The notes below the pieces were generated by a model. It had not been told where the DNA came from and did no database searches. It worked only from the letters and a program-made list of their open reading frames with translations. Position numbers and translations under genes: made by a program. From assembly GCA_027943245.1 (NCBI GenBank), contig JANDJZ010000150.1:1-64000 (forward strand): a stretch of 64,000 nt of DNA, written 5' to 3'. This DNA is from Acanthamoeba sp. SK_2022b (taxonomy: Eukaryota > Discosea > Longamoebia > Acanthamoebidae). Shown here in pieces: positions 54,240-64,000 of the stretch. How positions within the stretch are numbered: the stretch's first letter is position 1; every line of letters begins with the position of its first letter.

Positions 54240-56900
54240 TGTACCGATAGAGAAGACGCCAAATCTGATTTTGGCTCATTTGCTCCTGCTTCCTCTCCAA
54301 GTTGGTGACAGCAACTTCTCTCCTCTTTATGTACTTGTGGCCATGCACCTTTAGATCATGGAAAAGATCTTATATGCTGGGAGGAGAACAAAAGGACAAC
54401 AAGGTAATATTACCACTTCTGGAATGTAAGGCATGCCGTTTACCTGGCCTCTCAGCTTCTCAATGTACAAGAAGGGAAGGGTAGTAGGATGCAGGTTGAG
54501 CACATGGGCAACACTGGCAGTGTTGTCAGAGGTGTCTGGGCACTTTACCACAAACTGGCTGGACAAGTGGGTTTGGGACAGGGCCACAACAAGAGTGGTT
54601 GCAATTAGTGGTACCATCTTCAGAGGGAGGCCAATTGCCTTCGTGAGTCAGCTACTTCAGGATGCAACATGCCAACCAGCCATTTGGCAGCAGTTACAGA
54701 TGAAGCTGCACACTTTTGAGTGAGAGCTGCAATGCAAGGGGCATCTCGCCTGGCAGTGGCAATGGTGGTGGCAGTGGAGTTGGCAACTCCAGCAACTCAA
54801 GGGGCTGGGATAGGAGTGGGCCACCCTAAGGTCATTGGTTCTACAAGGGCCACCAAGGAGGAAGAGCAAGGAGCAGGCAGAGGATGCAGATCACCAGCAT
54901 CAGGAGCAGTGACAGCTGCCCCATGTACATGGAGGTTCTTGTGCATGGGTGGAAGTGATGGGCATGCATTGACACTGGCGTGGGTGTATCCATTGTGGCA
55001 GAAGGGGTGCCACAGGAGCTGGGTGAGAAGGCAGAAGTGTGGCCCTACCATGGCCCGTCTTTGCATGGTATGGGTAAGTAGGAGCTGCTCATGCACAGTA
55101 GGACCATGGAGGTCTGGATGGCCTCATTGAGTGACCAGTTGACTTAATGGTGGTTGTGGAGATTGGTGGGCAGAAGTTGTCAACAGGGTCACCAATTCAG
55201 CCTCTTCACAGTATAGCCATTCTGTCACCTTCATTCATTTGACACTGCACATGAACCATCTGTATATCCCAGAGGTTGTGTACACAAGATGTTGGATCAC
55301 CACCACCTGGTTGCTGCATACCAGCTGATATGTTGCAGAGCACGATGTCAAACATTGGCTTAGATCTGTAATGCAATGTTGACCTTACACCCCGCCCCTC
55401 TGGGATGCAACAATGATGAGCCTGACCACCTTCAATTGGTGTGGTATGTGCCCATGCCTCATCCTTGTGTTCTTTAAAACTTATCATTGCTGGTGTGCAG
55501 ACACCTATGGCGTGGTGCTCATGACAAATCCCATTGAGATGGGTGGGCTGATCTCTCTGCTCACACATGAGCACAGCCAGTGGCAGCTTCTGCAAATGGT
55601 TTTGGGCACTTACACATACATGACCATCTAACCATCTGTTTATCCATTGCATACATGTACATGATGTTGCTTCCAGCTCTGTATGTCATCTGGAGAGGTC
55701 ACATGAACAAGTCCTACACTTTCAACATCAACTGCGACCTTGGTCAGGATTTGTCAAGATCCCAAAACTGCAGGCCTATGAGAAAAATAGTGCCATCAAG
55801 AAGTGGAGCCCCTCTTGGACACCTCTATTTCCCCAAGTCATTCAACCAAGTATGCCCCTTCAACACTTGTATTCTCATTTCCTTCTCTATGTGAGGGAAC
55901 AGGCTACCAGTTCTACAAGTACCTTCTGCAGGCCTATATGACTCTGGCTTCTCCTGAAAAGTGCAGTGTCCTTTACTACCATCCTCTTCATGGAACTCCA
56001 ATGATGGCCTGCTATTAGCTTAATTACAGCTTCCCCATCCACACATCTGCTCTCAAGCCAGCCAAACCTGAGTGCAAGCTCATCAACAACTCCAACTAGG
56101 GTATGCTGCTGCCCAATGCATCTTCCATGAATTTCTTTTCACCACAATGGAGAGATAAGTGAAACCTAAAAAACAATGCAAAGCTGACAATATCACTGTG
56201 TACATGTATGTGATGCCAGGAACGCTCTTTGCACCCACCTTCTTCAGAACCTATGCACAAGCTTTCCCATTCAAGCTCTGATCATTCACCAGAAAAGCAC
56301 AAGAAGCACCACTGGAGCACCCACAACAATGACTTTCAGGAGATGTGCAGTGGCAAGAAGAGGGAGAGGACTCCTTCCCCATCAAGGGAGAAGGATGCTT
56401 GGGGAAGCAAGTCCCAAAAGCGCCATTCATCTTCCTCATCCTCATCCTCTTCTTCCACTTCTTTCTACAAGCACCATGATAGGGAGGAGGAGGATCTCTT
56501 CAACAAAGATGAGCCTGAGACCTCCCTGTCTAAGAGGCAGTTACAGGCCAACATCACCCAGGTACAACACTACCCCTTGTCCATACTCAACAATTTTGTT
56601 GGCCATGCAATTTATCAGCCTCACCTTCCAGGCATAAGCACTCTGGCAGAGACCCCTCAGGCCACCCTATTGAATTCTCTGTATTCTATGTGTGGTCCTG
56701 CCATCTGCCATGATCCAGACCCCCAGATCCTTGTATGCGTCTTTTTCCCCAGTACCTTCACCTCCTCCCTGATATTGGTACAACCATTGACAAAAGAGGG
56801 TGGCGGGCCCGCCCAGCCCAGGGTAGACGTGGCTGCTGACTTGGCCACAAATTGAACAGCTGTTTGACCACACAAATTCCAAACTTTTCGGCGTGTTTTT
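54240..56900. mobile_element. Second CpG-poor island, decayed transposon-like sequence
   Basis: Composition is like the 29-32 kb island: almost no CG, many TG and CA, AT-richer than the flanks. Several open fragments are seen on both strands without introns, for example 55206-55652 (-) and 56229-56855 (+, with a basic Ser-rich stretch RTPSPSREKDAWGSKSQKRH). None matches a host gene I recognise, and stops interrupt continuity. The island begins directly after a tRNA gene. Nature inferred from composition and setting; no terminal repeats were found by eye. Confidence 0.5.
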
Positions 56901-56938
56901 ATTTTTTTTAATACAAAGAAAGGCCTCGAAAGAAAGCC

Positions 56939-58814
56939 ATGAGTGCCCCTGCCGCGCCGTCAGGCAGGACTCATGATGCCACGCAGCCCAGGTACATCTT
57001 TAGGCAAGCCAGATCTGGATACTTTCGATCGTCACATTACCTCTCACCTTTTTTGATTTGCTGATTTGCCAGAGAATACCTCACCCCAGTAGCGGCCGCC
57101 CTTTCCCGGCCACTTGATGGGCTGTGGGTTCGCATTGAGGGAACTGGCAGGGACAGCATCAGGCTCCACTCCTTCCCTTCCAACCGCCTGTACTTTGAAG
57201 GCCCCGATGGCTGGCTTGGCATACACCAGCGCGACTCAGTACCGCTTGGACCTGATGGAAGTACGCGGCTAGAGTTCACGCTTGTCGACCCTCGGCATCC
57301 TGCTCAACGTGTGGAGAATGACATCTGTCTGTCAGTCGTTGTGCCCGGCAGTGAAGTCTGTGGTAGGTGCCTGACCACCTCGGAATTATAGTTCGTGTAT
57401 TGACAGCATACTTCCACCGGGCTGGCCAAGCCGAGGTATCGCTTATGCTGAACGGCAGCGTGTATCGGAAACAAAACGAGTTCTCACTCGCCACCAGACC
57501 TGAGCCACCTGCGCCGGCTTTGGTGAGACTGCTCGGTATTGGCATTGCTCTCGCTTCAGAGCGGCGCTGGGCTAACCTTGTCGTCGCTCTACTTGTCAGG
57601 GCACTACGGCAACGAACAGAATCCGTTGGTCGTGTTTGAGAGAGGTGGCGCATTGCATGCGCTCGTCGACTGGGTCTACTACTACCCTCTGCTTGCGCAG
57701 GAATCTCCTGCCGGCAGGCCATCAGCTCCAACGGCCGAGGCGACCTTCGCATTCCCGAGTTCGGCCTCTTGTCCCTACGCGGGCCAACGGCTCACATTCA
57801 GGTGGGCCAACGACGAATGCCGAGCCAACTCCGTTCTTCTTGACGAGCGCACCACGCTGCCGCGCGTCAAGGTTTCTGTGGAAGAAGGCGGGAGCCTGCC
57901 TCTCCTGTCGTCCGAGACGCTGCCCTACTCGCTCGACGAACTGCGCCAGCGGGCGATGAGCTCGCATCCACCCGCAGCCTCTGCGTCCGAACAGGCCCGT
58001 GTCGACCTCGTCAACCTGCGCTCGCTGAGCTCGTCTCTTCGATTCGACATACGGTATGCCACGACAAACAACTTCATGGGCGCTGCATTCTACTCCTCGC
58101 CAGGCGCCTTCCTGCAAAGGCCGGCGGCCGAGGTACGCCATACTGCCCGCACGCCAGAACTGGAATGTCACGGATACTCACCTCTTTGCCTGCCTGAGCG
58201 ATTGCAGGCGCTGATGCGAGCGCACGACAAGCTTCAGCCGCTGGGCTATGGGCTGCTGATCCATGACGCCTACCGGCCCTGGCACGTCACCAAGATGTTC
58301 TGGGATGCGACGCCGCCAGAGAAGCGGATCTACGTCGCCAACCCCGACAGAGGCTCCGAGCACAACCGGCACGCGACTCTCAACCGCGACACGTGTCGTT
58401 GTCACATTCGCTAAAACTCACGAACAGCGGCTGCGCTGTGGATTTGACCTTGTACACACTCGCCACGGGCCGCGTGGTAGAGATGATCGGCGGCTATGAC
58501 GAGTTCTCTCGGCGGTCGCACGTCACCTACCCCGGAGGCACCTCCGAACAGAGGTGTGTGCGCGTGAATGTGTCAATTGACCGCCCTGTGCTGCGGCCCG
58601 GTCCTCACAACTGCCTGTTGCGCGTTGCAGGTGGCTGCGCAAGCTGTTGAGGGACACCATGGAGAGCGAGGGTTTCACGGTGTACCAGTGCGAGTGGTGG
58701 CACTTCGACTACCGCCCCGCCGTGCGCTATCCCGTACTCAACGTCGCCTTTGCCGACCTCTGTCACTCCAGTGGCTGCCCAATGGGAGAAAAAGACGAAA
58801 AAGCAAATAATTAA
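56939..58814 (+). CDS. D-alanyl-D-alanine dipeptidase (VanX/DdpX, M15D) with N-terminal extension
   Basis: The C-terminal half is a complete VanX-type zinc peptidase: RFDIRYATTNNFMGAAFY (about 58025), GYGLLIHDAYRPWHVTKMFW (about 58235-58300, with the catalytic Arg), GSEHNR joined to GCAVDLTLY (SxHxxGxxxD zinc motif), and EWWHFDYRPAVRYPVLN (about 58690-58740, catalytic Glu and zinc His). Zinc ligands His, Asp and His are all present. The N-terminal half (about 57070-57900: VRIEGTGRDSIRLHSFPSNR, HYGNEQNPLVVFERGGALHA) resembles the DUF3471-like beta region that precedes such domains in some soil bacteria. There is no clear signal peptide. The enzyme cleaves D-Ala-D-Ala from bacterial cell-wall turnover. 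At least four introns show it is a resident eukaryotic gene of bacterial ancestry (inference). Confidence 0.87.
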
Positions 58815-58884
58815 CCAAATGGATCTTTTACGAGAGAAGATATAAAGCTTTCGGCGTCAGCGACCCATACCCTCCCTCTTGCAT

Positions 58885-59758
58885 ATGGCACAAGTCAGCG
58901 GAGCGGAGGACAACCAAACAGAACCTCACATGGAAAAGTCAGTTCCATCTCCATCTTCGTCTGGCTCGCCTTCATCCCTCAAGTCGCCACCACACATAGC
59001 AACGCCTGGCGTTGGCACCTCGAAATCAACGTTCCTTCTTCTGTTTCTCTTCGTTTTTATCGAAATCTTAGGATTTTCGATTATTCTGCCTCTGTTCCCC
59101 TACCTCGTTCATGAATACGAGGCCTCGCCTGTCCTTATCGGCTGCGTGATGGCCGCCAATGCTCTCGCCCAGTTCATCGGCGCCCCTTTCCTGGGCCGTC
59201 TCTCTGACCTCTACGGTGCGTTACAGCCTTTATTATTATTCTTGTTATTTAGAAAATTAAACATTATATATTTTATCTGTTCTATTTTGAGGCAAAACTA
59301 AAGGAAAGGACACACAGGACGAAGGCCGGTGCTACTTGTGTGCATAGCGTCGACGCTGGCGTCTTTCCTGATGCTGGCATTTGCGCAGAGCATGATGGCC
59401 GTGTTCCTGTCCCGCGTCCTCGACGGCATTCTCGGTGGCAACATTGCCCTGGCACAGGCCTACATCACCGGTGATCTCCCTTCCCTTGGGCGATTGCCTC
59501 TAAGAGCGTGTCGGATTGCTCACCGTGCTATCATTTCAAGACGTGACCAAGGAGCACGAGCGCACCCGAAGTCTCGGGCTGGTGGGGGCGGCATTCGGGC
59601 TGGGCTTCATTATAGGGCCAGCCCTTGGCGGCACCCTCGTGGGGTTGCATCCACGCTACCCGGCCCTGGCCGCCGCCCTCCTTTCCTTCGTTAATCTCAT
59701 CGGTGCCCTCCCACTTCTCCAGTTTGCTCCATAGACGCAGCTCTCATCATCTCCTGGG

Positions 59759-59820
<62 letters not shown>

Positions 59821-60892
59821 CAGGCGCCTGTTTCCTCTTGCGAGAGTCGCTCACTATCGAACAAATCGAAGCCGCTCAAAACACACGCAAGAAGAGCAAT
59901 TCTGTACCCGACCCACCACTGTTGTTGCGTGTGTCTGGCACCTGACCCTTTCCCGTACTGGTGAATGCTGCGTGGTTTATCGTGCTTAATGTTAGACATC
60001 TCTTTTGTTGTCCTTCACTTCGGAGCTCGGTATCCTTTGGAAGTGCTTCCGAAGGCCGCAGCTCGGCCTGCTGTTGGGCTTCAAGTTTGCCTACAACCTC
60101 GTCTTCACCATGTTCGAGAGCACCTTCTCCATCTACAACAAAAACCGATTCGACCTCTGTACCGTTTCCTCTCTGTCCTCCTTCCCACACGCTACTCTCC
60201 GAGCAGTCGGTCTTAAGCGCTCTTGTTTCCCTTGCTTGCAGCTGCACGACAGTCGAGCTATGTTCTGTGCTTTGTGGCGCTCTTGTTCGCGATGCTGCAG
60301 GGCGGGGGCATCGCGCGATTAACGCGACGTATGTCGGAGGCTCTCGTGATCGTGGCTTCCTTCTTCGTCCTCTCTTGCTCGCTCTTCCTCTGGGCCTTTG
60401 CCTCCTCTGTCCCCCTCCTTCTCCTCGCCCTCGTCCCTTTCTCCCTCGCTTCGGGCGCCCTCAACACGCTCATCAACTCTCTCATCACCAAACACGTCAA
60501 AAGCCATGAAATCGGAGGTGCGTGCCCTTCCCCCCCCCAATGCACCTCGCGTGCTGATCCGTCTTCCACAACTTCCAGGAGCGCTTGGCATCACCTCCTC
60601 CGTGGGCAGCCTCACACGCGTACGTCGATTTCCTCTCTTTTTTTCTGGCAATTTAATTCATTTTTTGCTGCTATTTGTGTTATTTATTTTGCCTCGCCAG
60701 GTGATCGCTCCGGTGGTTGGCAGTCAGCTCCTGCAGACGTGGGAAGAGTCGGCCCCCGGGCTGGCAGCCGCTGGGTTCCTGCTGGCCGTGGCCTTCTACG
60801 CGCGGGCGCGCCTGCCCGCCATTGTCGCGGTGTCCTCGCCACCACCTTCCTCCGTGTACGACAACACAACGACCAAAGTGAAGGCACTGTAA
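58885..60892 (+). CDS. Major facilitator superfamily transporter (TetA/MFSD10-like)
   Basis: A Ser/Pro-rich cytosolic N-terminus (MAQVSGAEDNQTEPHMEKSV) precedes TM1 LFVFIEILGFSIILPLFPYL (about 59045-59105). The MFS signature between TM2 and TM3 is GAPFLGRLSDLYG-RRPVL (about 59185-59330, split by an intron). Then GILGGNIALAQAYIT (about 59430), DVTKEHERTRSLGLVGAAFG + LGFIIGPALGG (about 59535-59630), LGLLLGFKFAYNLVFTMFES (about 60060), QGGGIARLTRRMSEALVIVA (about 60300), LGITSSVGSLTR (about 60580) and VIAPVVGSQLL, ending DNTTTKVKAL. Twelve helices are expected. The bacterial tetracycline/H+ antiporter type and eukaryotic MFSD10/MFSD14 both fit; the substrate is unknown. A (CA)n tract fills one intron (59760-59818). 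Confidence 0.85.
59760..59818. repeat. (CA)n microsatellite in an MFS intron
   Basis: About 29 uninterrupted CA units between the sixth-helix region and the central loop exon. Confidence 0.95.
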
Positions 60893-60946
60893 GCCTCAGG
60901 TGATGCAAGCAAAAATAGATTCACTCAACCATGATCTTTGTCTCCT

Positions 60947-62155
60947 TCATTTCTTCTTGGGGTCCTCCTCATCTTCGTCGTCATCCTCGTCGTCGTCATC
61001 CTCGTCTTCATCCTCATCCTCATCCTCATCCTCATCCTCATCCTCCTCGTCTTCATCTTCGTCGCCGTCAAGTGCTGATCCGTCGCTCTTGCCAATGTAT
61101 TCCTCGTCGGGAAGCGAAACAACGATGACGTCACCTGCGGCCAGGAAGGGCGGCACGCGAACGGTGCGGCCATTGTCCAGCACAGCCTTCTTGTAACTGT
61201 TCCACATTTGTGGTTAGCGCATGAATGGACGGGTGCGTAGCATTAAACGGTGCTTGGGCGGAGCAGGCACAACTTACCCAGCAGTAGCAGACTGTGTGGA
61301 GTCGGCTTCCTTCACCGTCACTACGGCCTTGGTCGGGAGCTTGACAGTGACGGCTTCGCCGTTGTGGACAGAAAGTCTGGCCACTGACGTGCCAGCTGTT
61401 TATGACATAAAGGAAGGGTGAGCCGGCTGCCACGTGAGTGCATGCAGTCGAGTGTGAAGACCACATACGTTTCAGATAGGCCTCGGCAGGCCCGACCATC
61501 TCCTTTCGCACTGCCACCTCTTCGCCCGTTTCAGCGTTGGTGAAGAACAGCTTCTTGGCCTCGCTGCGCGAGTAGATGCACCGCTGCACTTCGAGAATGA
61601 TGGCTACAGCAACAGCGCAAACGGAGCGTGAGTACACGGCACAACACATTGCCAGTCAGCAGTAAGTAGCAAGGGTGTGTGAACATACTCTCCACTCGAT
61701 CTTCGACACGGAAGCGTTCGTTCTTTTTGGTGCCTGCGGCCAAGTCTCGCAGCTCCATCTGATGAGCAAAGAGGTTAAGTGGCAATCAATGCTGACGGGT
61801 CAACACACCGGTGTGGACGTACGTTAATGTGAGCCCTCCTTTGGGCTGTCTTGCGAGATTGAGAGGTCTCTACCACTTCCCACAGCTTTCCTGGAGCAAA
61901 ACTTTAAATTCAACCAGACGGGTGCACGCGCTGGCGTAAGGTAGTACCCAAGTGTTCGATAACCCATCCCTTCTTGATGTCGGAGATGGGGGCTTTGTAG
62001 TTCCGCCTGTGCGGGACGGATGATGGCAGTTGGGTGCTAGATAGAAGCGACGCTGCGTGACGGGAACGAGAACACAAAGGGGAAGCTGTCCGAAGGCCTC
62101 CGGCATGAAGGAATCGGGCACTCCCACTGGCCTGCTGAAGGTGAAGACGCCTCAT
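60947..62155 (-). CDS. Elongation factor P-like protein, mitochondrial type, with acidic tail
   Basis: MRRLHLQQASGSARFLHAGG opens an Arg/Ser/His-rich, acid-free leader of about 50 residues typical of mitochondrial targeting. The EF-P KOW-like domain is YKAPISDIKKGWVIEHLG, KLWEVVETSQSRKTAQRRAH, MELRDLAAGTKKNERFRVED (about 62000-61690), then OB domains IILEVQRCIYSRSEAKKLFF (about 61600) + GEEVAVRKEMVGPAEAYLK, VARLSVHNGEAVTVKLPTKA (about 61390-61330), VRVPPFLAAGDVIVVSLPDE (about 61160-61100). EF-P relieves ribosome stalling at polyproline. At the loop tip, the place of the modified Lys in bacterial EF-P (PGKG) is held by RKTA. The C-terminus is a run of about 40 Asp/Glu residues, encoded by the repeat at 60966-61065, then PKKK. 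Confidence 0.82.
60966..61065. repeat. ATCCTC-type repeat encoding the acidic EF-P tail
   Basis: About sixteen hexamer/trinucleotide units of ATCCTC, TCATCC and CGTCGT. On the coding (minus) strand they read GAG/GAT/GAC, giving an (Asp-Glu)n tail. Antisense translation as poly-Ser or His-Pro is artefactual. Confidence 0.9.
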
Positions 62156-62319
62156 CTGTCTCGTGCAAAATGCAAAAGAAGGGGGAAATCAGTGGAGAAA
62201 GTCTTTTCTTGTCAGCAAAGAGCGGGAAAGGAGCAGACACTGGCCACCCTATTTATTCAGAACGGAGAGCAGCCGTCCATCACCAATTTACCACGCGCTG
62301 CGCGTCTTACCTACACGCC

Positions 62320-63744
62320 ATGGCAATTCGCAACGTCATCTCCATCTCTCTCTGCATTTGCGCCCTGGTCCTGTTGCTGTGCTGCGATGATGGAGCCCGA
62401 GCTCAGAACGGCGTCGTAACGGATGTCGTGGATGCCAATCGAGGTAGAACGGCGATTTTTGCGCTCTATGCCGGTGACACGGTGGTGAAGAATGACGGTC
62501 AGTACGCCCTCTGCTCCGCTAACGGAGTCGTGTGGCACGATTCTGAGGGCGACGGCATGATCAACGAGGACCTCAACACCCACGGCCTTGGCGGCATTAC
62601 TGTGCAGCTCTATTGGGTTAACGGGACCGTTGCCGACGTCACTACCACGAAGAAAGACGGCACCTACACCTTCAAAGTCGAGCCAGGTATGTCTCATCCT
62701 CCACACATCTGCGTAGTAGCCAGTTCTTGACCAGTTCACTCCTCTTTCCACCCAAGGCTCGTACTACGTCAAGGCGGCCTGTCCCAAGGACTACAGGCAC
62801 AGCAAGCTGTACGCCACCTCGGCAACGAGAGTCCATCCCGTCACGCAGGTCTCCGAGGCCTTCGACGTTTCTATTGACCGCGCTACCACTGGCATCAACG
62901 CTGGCTGCTACAAGCCGGCCCTCGTCGAAGGCGTCGTCTTCAGCGACAAGAACACTGACTCGGTTCAAGACGCGAGTGCGTTGCTCTCTCCGAATCGAGT
63001 GGTGATTGCGCGTTCGATTTCTTATTGCTGTGTTAGCCTGACTGACTGTCCACCCATCTCCCTCCCCTCGGTTGTATGAAACCACAACAGATGAAGGCGG
63101 TGTGGCGGACGTGGCTGTGGAGTTGACCAAGAGCACCGACACTACATTCCGCCTGAAGGTCAGAACCGATGCCGACGGCAAGTTCCGATTCCCTGATCTT
63201 GAGCCCTCCGACTACGCTCTCTACATCAGCTACGATCCCAAGTACTACAACAGTCCCATCTCGGCCATCAAGGAATCCACTTCGGAAGAGGGCGGCAAGA
63301 TCAAGCATCGCACGGTGACCCTGCGCGCCACGGACCAACCTACGACGAAGGACGGCAGGAAGCAGCTCGTCGTCTCCCCTCTGCAGCTCTCGTCGGGCGA
63401 TCGCGCGACGATCAAGCAGGGCCTCTACACCCTGGCCAAGGTCGAGGGCGTCGTCTTCCGTGACGAGAACGCCAACGGCATTTGGGATGGACGCGAGAAG
63501 ACTCTGGCCAATGTCAAGGTGACGCTGTACCGGGTCGGCGACTCAGGCGACGTTGCGGTCAGCCAGATGAAGTCAGATGAGGTACCTCTTCGCCGCTCCC
63601 ATTGGTCTGCACTAGCGATCTGATACGCAAAACGCCGTCAACCACCAGGTCGGTCGTTACAGCTTCACTGAGCTGCAGCCGGGCCAGTACTACGTCGTGT
63701 TCGACACCTCATCGCCCGAGTACAAGCACAGCTCGAAGAAGTAA
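62320..63744 (+). CDS. Secreted SdrD/Cna-B-domain surface protein (3' end uncertain)
   Basis: Signal peptide MAIRNVISISLCICALVLLL, cleaved probably near ARAQNG. Tandem SdrD B-like (prealbumin-fold) repeats follow: NGVVWHDSEGDGMINED (about 62520), GGITVQLYWVNGT, DGTYTFKVEPG-SYYVKAACP; VEGVVFSDKNTDSVQDA (about 62930), GGVADVAVELTKSTDTTFRL, FRFPDLEPSDYALYISYDPK; VEGVVFRDENANGIWDGREK (about 63440), VGRYSFTELQPGQYYVVFDT. Each repeat opens with the calcium-binding D.N.NG..D..E pattern. These domains are best known from Gram-positive adhesins. An in-frame TAA ends the reading at 63744, but it overlaps a perfect GTAAGT donor, and a pyrimidine tract with TTTAG at about 63805-63843 looks like its acceptor, so the gene may continue off the window. 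Confidence 0.75.
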
Positions 63745-63843
63745 GTAGTGGTTATTATTTATTTGTGGCAAATGGAAAAGTAGGGTGTTGCTGTGTCTTC
63801 TTCGTTCTTTTTTTTCCCTCTCTCCTTCTTTTTTCTGCTTTAG

Positions 63844-64000
63844 AGAGGTACATCGAAAAGATCGGGCAAGATGGGAAACGCAACGTTCGTGCCGTTATCG
63901 ATCGAACAACACGCCGCGTATTATGAAGCTCAACTTGGGTGCGAGGACGGTGATGGAGAGGCGTGCAGTGTTGCGGCCTTCTTTCGGTTCCAACTGGCGC
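63844..64000 (+). CDS. Exon at right edge, gene uncertain
   Basis: After the acceptor-like TTTAG, one frame stays open to the end of the window and contains MGNATFVPLSIEQHAAYYEA, then QLGCEDGDGEACSVAAFF. Other frames give either a short SSKKYIEKIGQDGKR-type continuation of the SdrD gene or a basic stretch. It may be the last exon of the surface protein or the first of a new gene; the end of the open frame resembles Sel1-type repeats (GCEDGDGEAC), a weak impression. Confidence 0.3.

Noticed and set aside
56229..56855. A 208-codon ORF with a basic Ser-rich stretch as a host gene
   Set aside because: It lies within the CpG-poor island, has no host-like composition and matches no family I recognise; treated as element-derived.
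56939..58814. Bacterial contamination as source of the VanX-like gene
   Set aside because: The conserved protein is recovered only by removing several introns, and both neighbours are intron-bearing host genes.

Overview
The window looks like nuclear DNA of a free-living amoebozoan protist, most likely an Acanthamoeba-type genome (inference). The reasons are GC-rich, CpG-rich coding exons; many short GT-AG introns (roughly 50-150 nt) in almost every gene; tight packing on both strands (gaps often below 300 bp); four nuclear-type tRNA genes; and a mix of unikont-type genes with bacterial-looking ones. All multi-exon coordinates below are gene spans, first to last coding base. Exons were joined by eye from splice signals and protein-family similarity, so individual exon borders are provisional.

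Layout. 1-727 (+): 3' end of a mitochondrial carrier homologue (MTCH2-like). 804-10682 (-): complete POLQ-type helicase-polymerase. 10770-12765 (-): SPO11. 12845-14985 (-): APP1-type phosphatidate phosphatase. 15213-19434 (+): long leucine-rich-repeat protein ending in a CaaX box. 19530-20624 (-): glutaredoxin-fold protein without the active-site cysteine. 20729-21986 (-): ERG2/sigma-1 sterol isomerase. 22187-26930: two RBBP9-like hydrolase paralogues, a YIPF membrane protein, a SET-domain gene and two tRNA-Ser genes, followed by tRNA-Phe. 27328-29054 (-): RAD51B. 29055-32373: AT-rich, CpG-poor island with a decayed DUF7869-type transposon gene. 32374-33184 (-): free methionine-R-sulfoxide reductase. 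33517-35917 (-): ZUP1 deubiquitinase. 36225-36946 (-): cupin. 37118-39754 (-): PDI with HDEL. 40132-43014 (+): Zn2Cys6-PAS transcription factor. 43290-46957 (+): transmembrane receptor-like kinase. 47530-50470 (+): second PDI. 50601-54070 (+): XRCC1. 54137-54218: third tRNA-Ser(AGA). 54240-56900: second CpG-poor island. 56939-58814 (+): VanX-type D-Ala-D-Ala dipeptidase. 58885-60892 (+): MFS transporter. 60947-62155 (-): organellar EF-P with acidic tail. From 62320 (+): SdrD/Cna-B-like secreted protein, whose 3' end is uncertain.

Themes. Five genome-maintenance genes (POLQ, SPO11, RAD51B, ZUP1, XRCC1) lie within about 53 kb. Together they cover theta-mediated end joining, meiotic break formation, homologous recombination, K63-ubiquitin signalling and single-strand-break repair. 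A second theme is endoplasmic-reticulum function (two PDIs, ERG2, YIPF). A third is bacterial-type acquisitions that carry introns and so are resident (VanX-like peptidase, SdrD-B surface protein). The most unusual points are the repeated acidic TEE...TLPI motif in the XRCC1 linker, two CpG-depleted transposon islands near tRNA genes with depletion apparently reaching into a functional gene, the cysteine-less glutaredoxin, and the intron-bearing VanX gene with an apparent GC-AG intron.
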